In this document: one piece after another, positions 32,890 to 41,488 of the stretch
How the letters are laid out: every line of letters begins with the position of its first letter
Position numbering within the stretch: position 1 is the stretch's first letter
Translations under genes and position numbers: made by a program
Assembly: GCF_900454895.1 (NCBI RefSeq)
Contig: NZ_UGTA01000001.1
Coordinates: forward strand, 2,056,228 to 2,120,227
Length of the DNA stretch: 64,000 nt
Origin: Phocoenobacter uteri
GTDB taxonomy: Bacteria; Pseudomonadota; Gammaproteobacteria; Enterobacterales; Pasteurellaceae
Reading direction: 5' to 3'
The notes under the pieces: model-generated
Seen by the model: only the letters and a program-made list of their open reading frames with translations
What the model was told of the DNA's origin: nothing
The model's database searches: none

Positions 32890-34200
32890 ATGAAAAAACT
32901 ATCATCTCGTGCTGTGGCGGCACAACTTATTTTACAAGTATTGGACAAGGGGCAATCCCTTTCGGCGTTAATGGTGGAGGTTCAGCCTAAATTAGCGGAA
33001 AAAGACGTGCCTTTTGTACAGGAAATTACCTTTGGGGTGTGTCGTGTGTTGCCTCGTTTAGAGTGGATTATCCGCCTGTTGGTGGCAAAACCCTTGAAAG
33101 GTAAAACACGCTTGGTGCATTGCTTGTTATTGGTTGGTTTATATCAAATCCTATATATGCGAGTACCTACTCATGCAGCGGTAGGTGAAGTGGTTAAGGC
33201 AAGCCAAGAGTTAAAATTACAGAGTTTTAAAGGGCTTATCAATGGTGTGTTACGTCAGTTTTTGCGTGAGCAAGAAAGTATTTTGGCGAAGGTTGATAAA
33301 AACTGGCAGACTAACCACCCTGAGTGGTTTGTCAATAAATTGAAAAAAGCCTATCCGAACTGGCGAGAAATTATTGACGCAAATAATGAGCGTCCGCCGA
33401 TGTGGTTGCGAGTAAACGCTCAGCATTCTACAAGGGACGACTATGCGGTCAGATTAGGGGATAATTTTGCAAAAAGTTCGCAAGATACCACCGCTTGTTG
33501 CGTGCCTGATTGTGCGATTATGCTTAATAACCCTGTGGCGGTGTCAAGTTTACCTGATTTTGAAAACGGCTTTGTGACGGTGCAAGACGGACATGCTCAA
33601 TGGTCAGCAAAATTGCTTGAACCACAAAATGAGGAGCTGATTTTAGACGCTTGTGCCGCACCGGGTGGCAAAACGACCCATATTTTAGAGCAAGCGCCAC
33701 AAGCCAAAGTGATAGCCTTAGATATTGAAAAAAATCGTTTGAAACGTGTGAGCGAGAACTTACAACGTTTAAACCAAACAGCTGAAATAATTTGTGGCGA
33801 TGCAAGTCAGCCTGATTTATGGTTAGAAAAAGGCGTGATGTTTGACCGTATTTTATTAGATGTGCCTTGTTCTGCAACGGGGATTATTCGTCGTCACCCT
33901 GATATTAAATGGCTACGCAAAGAGAGTGATATTGCGGAGTTAGTGAAATTACAGGCGAAAATTCTCAATGCGATGTGGCAACGTTTAAAGCCAAATGGCA
34001 CGCTACTTTATGCAACCTGTTCAATTTTACCTGATGAAAATAGTGAACAAATTCAATCGTTTGTAGAAAATACTGAGAATGCTAAACTGGTTGAAATGGA
34101 TTTTAATGGCGAAAAAGTAACGATGAAACAATTTTTTCCGAACGCACAAGGTGGCGATGGTTTCTTTTATGCGAAGTTAGTAAAAACCGATAGTGAATAA
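32890..34200 (+). CDS. rsmB: 16S rRNA (cytosine967-C5)-methyltransferase
   Basis: 436-residue m5C methyltransferase. An N-terminal NusB-like RNA-binding domain (about 5-140) precedes a Rossmann-fold methyltransferase with SAM motif DACAAPGGKTTH and two cysteines: the catalytic one in ATCSILPDEN and the release cysteine in DVPCSATGI. It is followed after 27 bp by trkA. A partial uptake signal lies upstream at 32780-32813. Confidence 0.96.
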   Translation: MKKLSSRAVAAQLILQVLDKGQSLSALMVEVQPKLAEKDVPFVQEITFGVCRVLPRLEWIIRLLVAKPLKGKTRLVHCLLLVGLYQILYMRVPTHAAVGEVVKASQELKLQSFKGLINGVLRQFLREQESILAKVDKNWQTNHPEWFVNKLKKAYPNWREIIDANNERPPMWLRVNAQHSTRDDYAVRLGDNFAKSSQDTTACCVPDCAIMLNNPVAVSSLPDFENGFVTVQDGHAQWSAKLLEPQNEELILDACAAPGGKTTHILEQAPQAKVIALDIEKNRLKRVSENLQRLNQTAEIICGDASQPDLWLEKGVMFDRILLDVPCSATGIIRRHPDIKWLRKESDIAELVKLQAKILNAMWQRLKPNGTLLYATCSILPDENSEQIQSFVENTENAKLVEMDFNGEKVTMKQFFPNAQGGDGFFYAKLVKTDSE

Positions 34201-34227
34201 AAATAGATAATCGAGAAAAGAGCGACT

Positions 34228-35601
34228 ATGAAAATTATAATTTTAGGTGCCGGGCAAGTGGGTTCAAGCCTTGCGGAAAATCTTGTAAGAGATAATGAAA
34301 TTACTATTATTGACGATGATGAAACGATGTTAGCTGGCTTGCAGGCTAAACACGATTTACAGGTTATTCAAGGCAACGGTGCGTCGCCTCGTATTTTACG
34401 TGAGGCGGGGGCGAGTGACGCCGATTTATTGGTGGCGGTAACTAATAGCGATGATACCAATATGATTGCGTGTCAGATTGCTTATACGCTGTTTAAAATT
34501 CCGACTAAGCTGGCACGGATTCGTAACCCTGATTATGTGCGTGAACGTGATATTTTGTTTAATAACAAAGTGTTACCGATTGACCATATTATCGCACCTG
34601 AATTATTGATTACCGAGCAAATTTTCCAACTGATTGATTATTCTGGGGCATTACAAATCGCCCATTTTGCGGATAATAAAGTGTCGTTAGTCAGCATTAA
34701 GGCTTATTACGGTGGTCCTTTGGTTGGCTATCCAATTTCTGCACTGAAAGAGCATTTACCTCATATTGACGCTCGCATTGTGTGTATTATCCGCCAAGGT
34801 CGCACCATTGTGCCACAGGCAACGACTATTATTGAGGCGGACGATGATGTCTTTTTTATGTGTGAAAAAATTCATATTAAAGCCATTATGAGCGAGTTGC
34901 AACGCCTTGAAAAAGCACCGAAACGCATTATGATTGTGGGTGGTGGCGATATTGCGACTAAGCTTGCAAATTCATTGGAAAATCAATGCCGAGTGAAGTT
35001 GATTGAAGAAGATCCTGAAAAAGCCGAATTGCTCGCAGAAAAATTATCCAAAACCCTTGTGCTAAATGGTAAAGCGTCGGATCGTGAGTTGTTATTTGAA
35101 GAACATATTGAAAATATTGATCTTTTCTTGGCTCTAACGGAAGACGATGAAACCAATATTATGTCGGCATTGTTGGCAAAACGAATGGGAGCGAAGAAAA
35201 CCCTTGTGTTAGTGCAACGTAATGTATATTTAGATTTAATTCAAGGTGGGGCGATTGATTTGGTGATTTCACCACAACAAACCACGATTTCAACCTTGCT
35301 CACTCACGTACGTCGTGGCGATATTGTGAAAGTGGCTTCCTTAAATCAAGGTATGGTGGAAGGCTTAGAAATTATAGCCCACGGCGATGAAGAAACCTCA
35401 AAAGTTGTAGGAAGAGAAGTGCAAGAATTAAAATTACCATCAGGCGTCATTGTCGGTGCTATCGTGCGTAATGACAAGGTGCTGATTGCACATAAATCAA
35501 TAAAAATTGAAGCTGAAGATCATTTGATTTTATTCTTAAATGATCAGCGTCAAGTGGAAGAAATTGAAAAACTGTTCCAACTTAGTGCGACTTTCTTATA
35601 A
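34228..35601 (+). CDS. trkA: Trk potassium uptake system NAD-binding protein
   Basis: Cytoplasmic regulatory subunit of TrkG/H potassium channels, 457 residues. Two RCK modules in tandem each start with a nucleotide-binding loop: GAGQVGSSLAE (about 7-17) and GGGDIATKLAN (about 238-248); each ends with a TrkA-C domain. The partner trkH is not in this window. Probably cotranscribed with rsmB upstream and the phosphopantetheinyl transferase gene 17 bp downstream. Confidence 0.96.
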   Translation: MKIIILGAGQVGSSLAENLVRDNEITIIDDDETMLAGLQAKHDLQVIQGNGASPRILREAGASDADLLVAVTNSDDTNMIACQIAYTLFKIPTKLARIRNPDYVRERDILFNNKVLPIDHIIAPELLITEQIFQLIDYSGALQIAHFADNKVSLVSIKAYYGGPLVGYPISALKEHLPHIDARIVCIIRQGRTIVPQATTIIEADDDVFFMCEKIHIKAIMSELQRLEKAPKRIMIVGGGDIATKLANSLENQCRVKLIEEDPEKAELLAEKLSKTLVLNGKASDRELLFEEHIENIDLFLALTEDDETNIMSALLAKRMGAKKTLVLVQRNVYLDLIQGGAIDLVISPQQTTISTLLTHVRRGDIVKVASLNQGMVEGLEIIAHGDEETSKVVGREVQELKLPSGVIVGAIVRNDKVLIAHKSIKIEAEDHLILFLNDQRQVEEIEKLFQLSATFL

Positions 35602-35618
35602 AAATAGGTAAAAACTCG

Positions 35619-36311
35619 ATGAAATCTGACCGCTTGGAAATCGTCTTTGCTCGTAATGATGGCTATTTATGGGGTAAAAATGTGCCAGCGGTTGATTTAA
35701 CCCTTCATTCTCGTCAAATCCAGAAATGGAAAAGTCGCCAGACAGCCCGTTTTCTTTTAACACAACTCTTTGAAAAATATCAATTAGATCTCAACTTACT
35801 TAATAATATTCAAAAAACGGCAACGGGTCGTCCTTTTGTTGCAGATGAGCGAATAGACTTTAATATTAGCCATTCAGGGGATTGGGTCGCGGTTATTTTC
35901 AGTTATTCAGAAGGCAAAAAAGCGGTGGGGATTGATATTGAGCACCCTCAAAAAACACGTCGCTATAAAGCCTTATTAGATTATTATGCGAGCGAGACAG
36001 AAAAAACGTATTTATTAAAAGATCCTGCTAAGTTAGTTGAGCATTTTTATCTTAGCTGGTGTTTACGAGAAGCGATTTTGAAATCGCAAGGCGTGGGTAT
36101 GGTGAAGTTGCGAGAAGTTTGCCATTCACCGATTCAGAAAGCCATCGCGTGTGAATATTGCCCCACAGGAACATTACATTTTTTTAGCCAATTTCCTTTT
36201 TATTTGTGTTATTTTTTTGAAGGTTCAGCCGTGCCAGAAATCTCACAATATCATCAAGGAAATTTGCAAAAAATAGAAAAAATATTACCGCTTGTTTATC
36301 AAGTCAATTAG
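35619..36311 (+). CDS. 4'-phosphopantetheinyl transferase family protein
   Basis: Transfers phosphopantetheine from CoA to a carrier protein. The 230-residue length fits Sfp/AcpT-type rather than the short AcpS type. Visible motifs are the magnesium-binding VGIDIEHPQKTRR and the WCLREAILKSQG block, with FNISHSGDW in the first half. No polyketide or peptide synthase gene is near, so it may serve a general or unlinked carrier protein. It sits between trkA (17 bp) and nudF (8 bp), probably one transcript. Confidence 0.88.
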   Translation: MKSDRLEIVFARNDGYLWGKNVPAVDLTLHSRQIQKWKSRQTARFLLTQLFEKYQLDLNLLNNIQKTATGRPFVADERIDFNISHSGDWVAVIFSYSEGKKAVGIDIEHPQKTRRYKALLDYYASETEKTYLLKDPAKLVEHFYLSWCLREAILKSQGVGMVKLREVCHSPIQKAIACEYCPTGTLHFFSQFPFYLCYFFEGSAVPEISQYHQGNLQKIEKILPLVYQVN

Positions 36312-36319
36312 GAGACATT

Positions 36320-36934
36320 ATGAGTAAAATTTTACAATTTGGTCAAAAAGATATTGAAATCTTACGTGAAGAAACGGTTTATAAAGGGCATTTTGAACTC
36401 AAAAAAGTGTTCTTTCGTCATAAACTTTATGCGGGTGGAATGAGTGGCGAAGTCTGCCGTGAATTATTGATGAAAGGGGCGGCTTCGGCGTTAATTGCTT
36501 ATGATCCTGTAAAAGATAATGTGGTGTTAATTGAACAGGTAAGAATTGGTGCCTATGAGCCTGAAAGTAACAAATCTCCGTGGTTATTAGAATTGATTGC
36601 TGGAATGATTGATACCGATGAAAATCCCGAAGACGTGGCCATTCGTGAAAGTAAGGAAGAAGCGGGTTTAGAGATTGATAATATTCAACACGCCTTAACG
36701 GTTTGGGATAGCCCAGGCGGTATGGCAGAGAAATTACATATTTTTCTAGGTTTAGTGGATACCACGAATGTTGGGGGAATTTACGGATTAGAAGAAGAAA
36801 ATGAAGATATTTTAGTGCATATTGTTTCACGTGAAACGGCGTATCAATGGGTGGAAGAAGGCAAGATTGATAATGTGATTGCCGTGCTTGGATTGCAGTG
36901 GTTGCAACTAAATTATACAAAATTTAAGAAATAA
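36320..36934 (+). CDS. nudF: ADP-ribose pyrophosphatase (Nudix hydrolase)
   Basis: Hydrolyses ADP-ribose to AMP and ribose 5-phosphate; 204 residues. The Nudix box is intact: G of AGMIDTDENPEDVAIRESKE followed by EAGLEI. The proline about 16 residues after the box (WDSPGGMAEK) is typical of ADP-ribose-specific enzymes. It is followed by cpdA, as in E. coli. Start preceded by GGAG. Confidence 0.94.
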   Translation: MSKILQFGQKDIEILREETVYKGHFELKKVFFRHKLYAGGMSGEVCRELLMKGAASALIAYDPVKDNVVLIEQVRIGAYEPESNKSPWLLELIAGMIDTDENPEDVAIRESKEEAGLEIDNIQHALTVWDSPGGMAEKLHIFLGLVDTTNVGGIYGLEEENEDILVHIVSRETAYQWVEEGKIDNVIAVLGLQWLQLNYTKFKK

Positions 36935-37014
36935 ATAGAGTTAGTTCACAAAATTTAATATTTTTTGCTGATTTTTTTTATGAAATAGGTAAAGTAGTAG
37001 TACTTTATTTTTTA

Positions 37015-37851
37015 ATGAAATCAGTAATGGATTATTTTTATCAACCCTTTGCAAAAAATGAGTCTATCCGTATTTTACAGATTACGGATACTCATCTGTT
37101 TGCAAAAAAAAATGAACAGTTGTTAGGTGTGAATACAACTAATAGCTTTCAGGCTGTGCTGGATGCGATTTTAGATCGTCAGTTTCGGTTTGATCTTGTA
37201 TTAGCTACAGGAGATTTGGTACAAGATCACAATGAGCAAGGTTATCATTATTTTGCTGAAATGGTTAAGCCATTAGAAAAACCGTTGTTTTGGTTGCAAG
37301 GTAATCACGATCAACTTCAAATGGAAAAACCGTTACAACAATATTCACAAATTAAATCACAAAAACATATTTTAGTTGGAGACAAATGGCAGATTCTTAT
37401 GCTAGATAGCCAAGTTTTTGGTGTGCCACACGGCAAATTAAGCTCATATCAATTAGATTGGTTAAAAGTAAAATTAGCAGAGAATAGTGAACGTTATACT
37501 TTAATTGCATTGCACCATAATATTTTGCCGACACATTCTGCGTGGTTGGATCAACATAGCTTACGCAACGTGCACGATTTAGCGAAAATTGTGAAACCTT
37601 ATAATAAGATCAAAGCTATTATTCATGGGCATATTCATCAGGAAATGGATAAGCTTTGGAAAGGTATTCGTATTTTATCAACCCCTTCAACGTGCATTCA
37701 GTTTAAGCCGCATAGTAATAATTTTGCATTAGACCTTATTCCACAGGGCTGGAGAGAGCTTGTGCTACACCCGGATGGCTCTATTGATTCAGAAGTTAAG
37801 CGTTTAGCAACGAATGAGTTTTTACCTGATTTTAGTGCGGAAGGGTATTAG
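37015..37851 (+). CDS. cpdA: 3',5'-cyclic-AMP phosphodiesterase CpdA
   Basis: Calcineurin-fold dinuclear metallophosphatase of 278 residues that degrades cAMP and so tempers CRP activity. Metal-ligand motifs are ITDTHLF, ATGDLVQDH, QGNHDQ, ALHHN and HGHIH. No clear ribosome-binding site precedes the ATG at 37015; an ATG at 37027 is the alternative. A short AAAGTA/TACTTT stem lies just upstream. It ends before the shared terminator with rplS. Confidence 0.93.
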   Translation: MKSVMDYFYQPFAKNESIRILQITDTHLFAKKNEQLLGVNTTNSFQAVLDAILDRQFRFDLVLATGDLVQDHNEQGYHYFAEMVKPLEKPLFWLQGNHDQLQMEKPLQQYSQIKSQKHILVGDKWQILMLDSQVFGVPHGKLSSYQLDWLKVKLAENSERYTLIALHHNILPTHSAWLDQHSLRNVHDLAKIVKPYNKIKAIIHGHIHQEMDKLWKGIRILSTPSTCIQFKPHSNNFALDLIPQGWRELVLHPDGSIDSEVKRLATNEFLPDFSAEGY

Positions 37852-37870
37852 ATTATATCTGAGATATAAA

Positions 37871-37897
37871 AAAGGCTTGGGAAATCCCAAGCCTTTT
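37871..37897. terminator. bidirectional terminator (cpdA / rplS operon)
   Basis: Perfect 11-bp arms AAAGGCTTGGG and CCCAAGCCTTT with an AAAT loop; A run on one side, T run on the other. Confidence 0.9.
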
Positions 37898-37921
37898 GTT
37901 TTCTGCATTATTAAGCAAAAA

Positions 37922-38275
37922 TTATTTTTTACCCAAACGCTCTTTGATACGTGCAGAACGACCACTACGCTCACGTAAGTAGTAGATTTTCGCTTGACGT
38001 ACGTCACCTTTACGTTTAACAGCAATGCTGTCAATTACAGGTGAGTGAGTTTGGAATACACGTTCAACACCTACGCCATTTGAGATTTTGCGTAGTGTGA
38101 ATGCAGAATGCAAGCCACGGTTACGAATTGCAATAACCACGCCTTCGAACGCTTGCAGACGGCTTTTACTACCTTCTTTAACCCATACCTTAACTTCTAA
38201 AGTGTCACCAGGACGGAAGCTTGGTAAGTCTTTCTTTAACTGTTCTTCTTCAATTTGTTTAATGATGTTACTCAT
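37922..38275 (-). CDS. rplS: 50S ribosomal protein L19
   Basis: Large-subunit protein of 117 residues at the subunit interface. FRPGDTLEVKVWVKEG, the RKISNGVGVERVF core and the basic C-terminus ERSGRSARIKERL are diagnostic. It is the last gene of rpsP-rimM-trmD-rplS. Confidence 0.98.
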   Translation of the reverse strand: MSNIIKQIEEEQLKKDLPSFRPGDTLEVKVWVKEGSKSRLQAFEGVVIAIRNRGLHSAFTLRKISNGVGVERVFQTHSPVIDSIAVKRKGDVRQAKIYYLRERSGRSARIKERLGKK

Positions 38276-38312
38276 AATAATAAACCTTATATAATTCTAG
38301 AAATAACTGAAT

Positions 38313-39065
38313 CTATGTATAACGCTGTTTAATTTTCTTTAACAACGTCGCTTGTTCGTCAGTCAGAGCTAGATCGTCTAATAGCTCAGGGCGTCTTAAC
38401 CACGTTCGTTCAAGGGATTGTTCTAATCGCCATTTACGAATATTCTCGTGATGTCCAGACATCAACACATCGGGTACGGGTTCACCATCTAGCACTTCAG
38501 GGCGAGTATAATGAGGACAATCCAGTAATCCTGTCGCAAAAGAATCTTCTTCTGCAGAGGCTTGTTTGCCCAATACACCCGGAACAAATCTTGCAACGGC
38601 ATCAATTAATGTCATTGCAGGCAGTTCACCCCCTGTTAAAACGTAGTCACCAATCGACCATTCCTCATCAACTTCTGCTTGAATTAAGCGTTCATCAATG
38701 CCTTCATAGCGACCACACACCAAAATCATTTTTTGATTTGTGGCTAAGGTTTTCACACCTTGCTGATCGAGTTTACGTCCTTGCGGTGAAAGGTAAATGA
38801 CCTTTACTTCCGCGTTTTCATCTTCTTTTAATGCGGCTTGTTTCGCTGCGTGAATTGCATCTCGCAACGGTTGCACCATCATTAACATACCCGGTCCACC
38901 GCCATAAGGGCGATCATCAACGGTATTATGCTTATCAAAGGTAAAATCACGAGGATTCCAACATTGAATTTGCAGAAGATTGTGCTTTACGGCTCTTCCT
39001 GTTACGCCATATTCCGTAATTGCTTGAAACATTTCAGGAAATAAGCTAATAATTCCTATCCACAT
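38313..39065 (-). CDS. trmD: tRNA (guanine37-N1)-methyltransferase
   Basis: SPOUT-class enzyme of 250 residues that makes m1G37 and prevents frameshifting. The trefoil-knot SAM site includes ILVCGRYEGIDER and YVLTGGELPAM; the N-terminal PYGGGPGMLM is conserved. It sits between rimM and rplS in the standard operon. Confidence 0.98.
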   Translation of the reverse strand: MWIGIISLFPEMFQAITEYGVTGRAVKHNLLQIQCWNPRDFTFDKHNTVDDRPYGGGPGMLMMVQPLRDAIHAAKQAALKEDENAEVKVIYLSPQGRKLDQQGVKTLATNQKMILVCGRYEGIDERLIQAEVDEEWSIGDYVLTGGELPAMTLIDAVARFVPGVLGKQASAEEDSFATGLLDCPHYTRPEVLDGEPVPDVLMSGHHENIRKWRLEQSLERTWLRRPELLDDLALTDEQATLLKKIKQRYT

Positions 39066-39102
39066 AAGAAGCTCTTTTGATTACGGTTATGCATACCTGA
39101 GG

Positions 39103-39630
39103 TTAGAAACCTGCGTCCCATTCCACTTCAATAATTTTAGTGGTGAGATCGACTCTTTTAACTACTTGTTCGTATAAAAACGGAATTAACCGTTCTTGCT
39201 TTCCGAAAGCATCTTTACTTTTTGCTTTAACGACTAAAACATCATTTGAACCTGTTTCCATAATTTCAGTCACTGTACCCATTTGGTAGTTATCCGTATT
39301 AACGACTTCACAACCAATTAAATCGTGCCAATAAAAATCATCTTCCTCTAATTGAGGGAAGACACTTAAATCTACACCGATTTCTGCATTTGTCAGTAAC
39401 TGAGCAGATTCACGCTCATCTGTGCCTTTTAATTTTACAATTAAATCATTTTTATGATAACGCCAGCTTTCAAGTTCGACTGGTTTCCATTGATCTTTAG
39501 ATTTTAAAAACCAAGGTTGATAGTCAAAAATACTTTCTTGTTGTTCTGTCGATGAATAAAGGCGTAACCAGCCACGGATGCCATAGGTTGATCCTAATTT
39601 CCCCACTACTGTAATATTTTGTTCGCTCAT
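39103..39630 (-). CDS. rimM: ribosome maturation factor RimM
   Basis: Assists 30S head assembly by binding S19; 175 residues. An N-terminal beta-barrel (GKLGSTYGIRGWLRL) is followed by a PRC-barrel domain (DFYWHDLIGCEV onward), ending LIPFLYEQVVKRVDL. I chose the ATG at 39630, spaced five bases from AGGTGG; the in-frame GTG at 39639 overlaps that Shine-Dalgarno sequence. Confidence 0.96.
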   Translation of the reverse strand: MSEQNITVVGKLGSTYGIRGWLRLYSSTEQQESIFDYQPWFLKSKDQWKPVELESWRYHKNDLIVKLKGTDERESAQLLTNAEIGVDLSVFPQLEEDDFYWHDLIGCEVVNTDNYQMGTVTEIMETGSNDVLVVKAKSKDAFGKQERLIPFLYEQVVKRVDLTTKIIEVEWDAGF

Positions 39631-39660
39631 ATTATCCACCTACATTATTTAAATTGTGAA

Positions 39661-39909
39661 TTAAGCGTCTTTACGCGCTTCTTTCACTAAAGTTGCTACA
39701 CGAGTAGAAAGTGAAGCACCTTTAGCAACCCACGCATCAACACCTTCAAGGTTCACGCGTAAACGCTCTGCTTGACCTGCTGCCATTGGGTTGAAAAATC
39801 CTAAACGCTCGATGAAACGACCGTCACGTGCACAACGGCTGTCCGCTGCAACGATTTGATAAAATGGGCGTTTTTTAGAACCGCCACGAGATAAACGAAT
39901 GGTTACCAT
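39661..39909 (-). CDS. rpsP: 30S ribosomal protein S16
   Basis: Small-subunit protein of 82 residues, first gene of rpsP-rimM-trmD-rplS. The N-terminal MVTIRLSRGGSKKRPFYQIV is characteristic. Its leader contains a short GC-rich hairpin (CCTCGTTCGAGG, about 39943-39954). Confidence 0.98.
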   Translation of the reverse strand: MVTIRLSRGGSKKRPFYQIVAADSRCARDGRFIERLGFFNPMAAGQAERLRVNLEGVDAWVAKGASLSTRVATLVKEARKDA

Positions 39910-40171
39910 AACCTTCCTCTAAATAATTGATAGTAAAAAGAAACCCTCGTTCGAGGTGAGGGCGTGTATTTTGCTTGTCTAAAAAATAGAAAACAAGCGG
40001 TGAGATTATAATGATTTTTTGCAAAAAAGCAAGGGTGATATAAATGTTGAACTTTTTTACATAAAGATATATAAATTTTAACGTAATTTACAAAAATAAT
40101 GCATTAACGAACAAAAATAGAGTGTAAATTAGTCTTATCAATCATTTTTATGCGTAAAATAAGCGACATCA

Positions 40172-40187
40172 ATCACATTTTTAAAAA
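40172..40187 (+). promoter_or_regulatory. CRP-like site 1 upstream of glpQ
   Basis: AGCGACATCAATCACA has a perfect right half TCACA and a 3/5 left half. First of three candidate sites. Confidence 0.4.
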
Positions 40188-40192
40188 ATATA

Positions 40193-40208
40193 CGCGATCG
40201 AGATCACA
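40193..40208 (+). promoter_or_regulatory. CRP-like site 2 upstream of glpQ
   Basis: CGCGATCGAGATCACA has a perfect right half and a 3/5 left half (CGCGA for TGTGA); centre is 21 bp from site 1. Confidence 0.5.
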
Positions 40209-40221
40209 TTTTTAACAAAAA

Positions 40222-40242
40222 TTGATTGTGATTAACATCAGA
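40222..40242 (+). promoter_or_regulatory. overlapping CRP/FNR-like site upstream of glpQ
   Basis: TGTGATTAACATCAGA (40227-40242) is a CRP candidate with one mismatch in the conserved bases. It overlaps TTGATTGTGATTAA (40222-40235), which matches the FNR box TTGAT-N4-ATCAA in 9 of 10 positions. Confidence 0.5.
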
Positions 40243-40308
40243 ATTTCTACAATGTGAAACTGTTGTGCTATGAGCCAATATCAATAATATGCCATCAGGA
40301 GAAATTCA

Positions 40309-41376
40309 ATGAATAAATTTATACTTAGTTTAATTAGTAGTGCGGTTTTAGCTGGAAGTCTTTCTTCGGCTTTTGCACAGGATAAAATTATTATTGCTCA
40401 CCGTGGTGCGAGTGGTTATTTACCTGAGCATACCTTAGAATCTAAGGCGTTAGCAGCAGGTCAGCAAGCGGATTATTTAGAACAAGATCTTGTAATGACC
40501 AAAGATAATAAATTGGTGGTTATGCACGATCACTTTTTAGATGGTATTACAAACGTTGCACAAAAATTCCCTGATCGTGTAAGACCAGACGGGCATTATT
40601 ACATTATGGATTTCACTTTAGATGAAGTACGTTCATTAGATATGACCGAACCATTTAAAATGAAAGACGGTAAAGCGGTGCAAAACTATCCTGACCGTTT
40701 CCCTATGGGTAAATCTCACTTTAAGGTGCATACTTTTGAAGATGAATTAGAATTTATTCAGGGATTAGAAAAATCAACAGGGCGTGTGATTGGTATCTAT
40801 CCTGAAATTAAAGCACCTTGGTTACACCATAAAGAAGGTAAAGATATTGCGAAAGCAACCTTAGAAGTATTGAAAAAATATGGTTATACTACCAAAGAGT
40901 CACCAGTTTACTTACAAACCTTTGATTTCAATGAGTTAAAACGTATTAAAACAGATTTAGAACCAAAATTAGGTATGGATCTTAAATTAGTTCAGCTAAT
41001 TGCTTATACGGATTGGCACGAAACGGAAGAAAAAGATGCGTCGGGTAAATGGGTAAATTATAGCTATGACTGGATGTTCAAGCCTGATGCAATGAAAGAA
41101 GTCACGAAATATGCAGACGGTGTCGGTCCAGGTTGGTATATGTTGATTGATGATGAAAAATCAACCAAAGGCAATATCAAATATACACCGTTAGTGCAAG
41201 AATTAGCGAAGTATAAAACGGAATTACACCCTTACACAGTGCGTAAAGACGCATTACCAAAATATTTTTCTAACGTAAATGAAATGTATGATGCGTTATT
41301 AAATAAAGCAGGAGCAACAGGGGTATTTACTGACTTCCCTGATTTAGGGGTTAAATTTTTGCAACAACAAAAATAA
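40309..41376 (+). CDS. glpQ: periplasmic glycerophosphodiester phosphodiesterase
   Basis: Cleaves glycerophosphodiesters to glycerol 3-phosphate and an alcohol; 355 residues. GDPD-domain catalytic motifs are AHRGASGYLPEHTLES and VMHDHFLDGITN. The homologue in H. influenzae is protein D, a lipoprotein that releases choline for LPS decoration. Here the leader ends LSSAFAQD with no lipobox cysteine, so a soluble periplasmic form is expected. It precedes glpT, which imports the product. GGAG lies before the ATG. Confidence 0.95.
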   Translation: MNKFILSLISSAVLAGSLSSAFAQDKIIIAHRGASGYLPEHTLESKALAAGQQADYLEQDLVMTKDNKLVVMHDHFLDGITNVAQKFPDRVRPDGHYYIMDFTLDEVRSLDMTEPFKMKDGKAVQNYPDRFPMGKSHFKVHTFEDELEFIQGLEKSTGRVIGIYPEIKAPWLHHKEGKDIAKATLEVLKKYGYTTKESPVYLQTFDFNELKRIKTDLEPKLGMDLKLVQLIAYTDWHETEEKDASGKWVNYSYDWMFKPDAMKEVTKYADGVGPGWYMLIDDEKSTKGNIKYTPLVQELAKYKTELHPYTVRKDALPKYFSNVNEMYDALLNKAGATGVFTDFPDLGVKFLQQQK

Positions 41377-41387
41377 AATCTAAATTC

Positions 41388-41440
41388 TTATAAGCGGTCA
41401 AATTTTTTGTAAATTTTGCAATAAAAATAACCGCTTATAA
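41388..41440. terminator. inverted pair of uptake signals between glpQ and glpT
   Basis: TTATAAGCGGT (41388-41398) and ACCGCTTATAA (41430-41440) are perfect complements; the interior has the AT-rich parts of two opposed uptake sequences. It may attenuate or terminate glpQ transcription. Confidence 0.65.
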
Positions 41441-41488
41441 CAATAATTTAAAACTTACTATTATAAACTCAACAATGGAGAATTCATT

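Larger units (their letters stand above)
39910..40308. other. 399-bp divergent region between rpsP and glpQ
   Basis: Contains the rpsP leader hairpin near 39943, an uptake-signal core near 39991, and a cluster of CRP-like sites on the glpQ side (40172-40242). No gene is seen. Confidence 0.65.

Noticed and set aside
36399..36920. 173-codon minus-strand frame opposite nudF
   Set aside because: Antisense shadow of a well-supported Nudix gene, with composition unlike a real protein.
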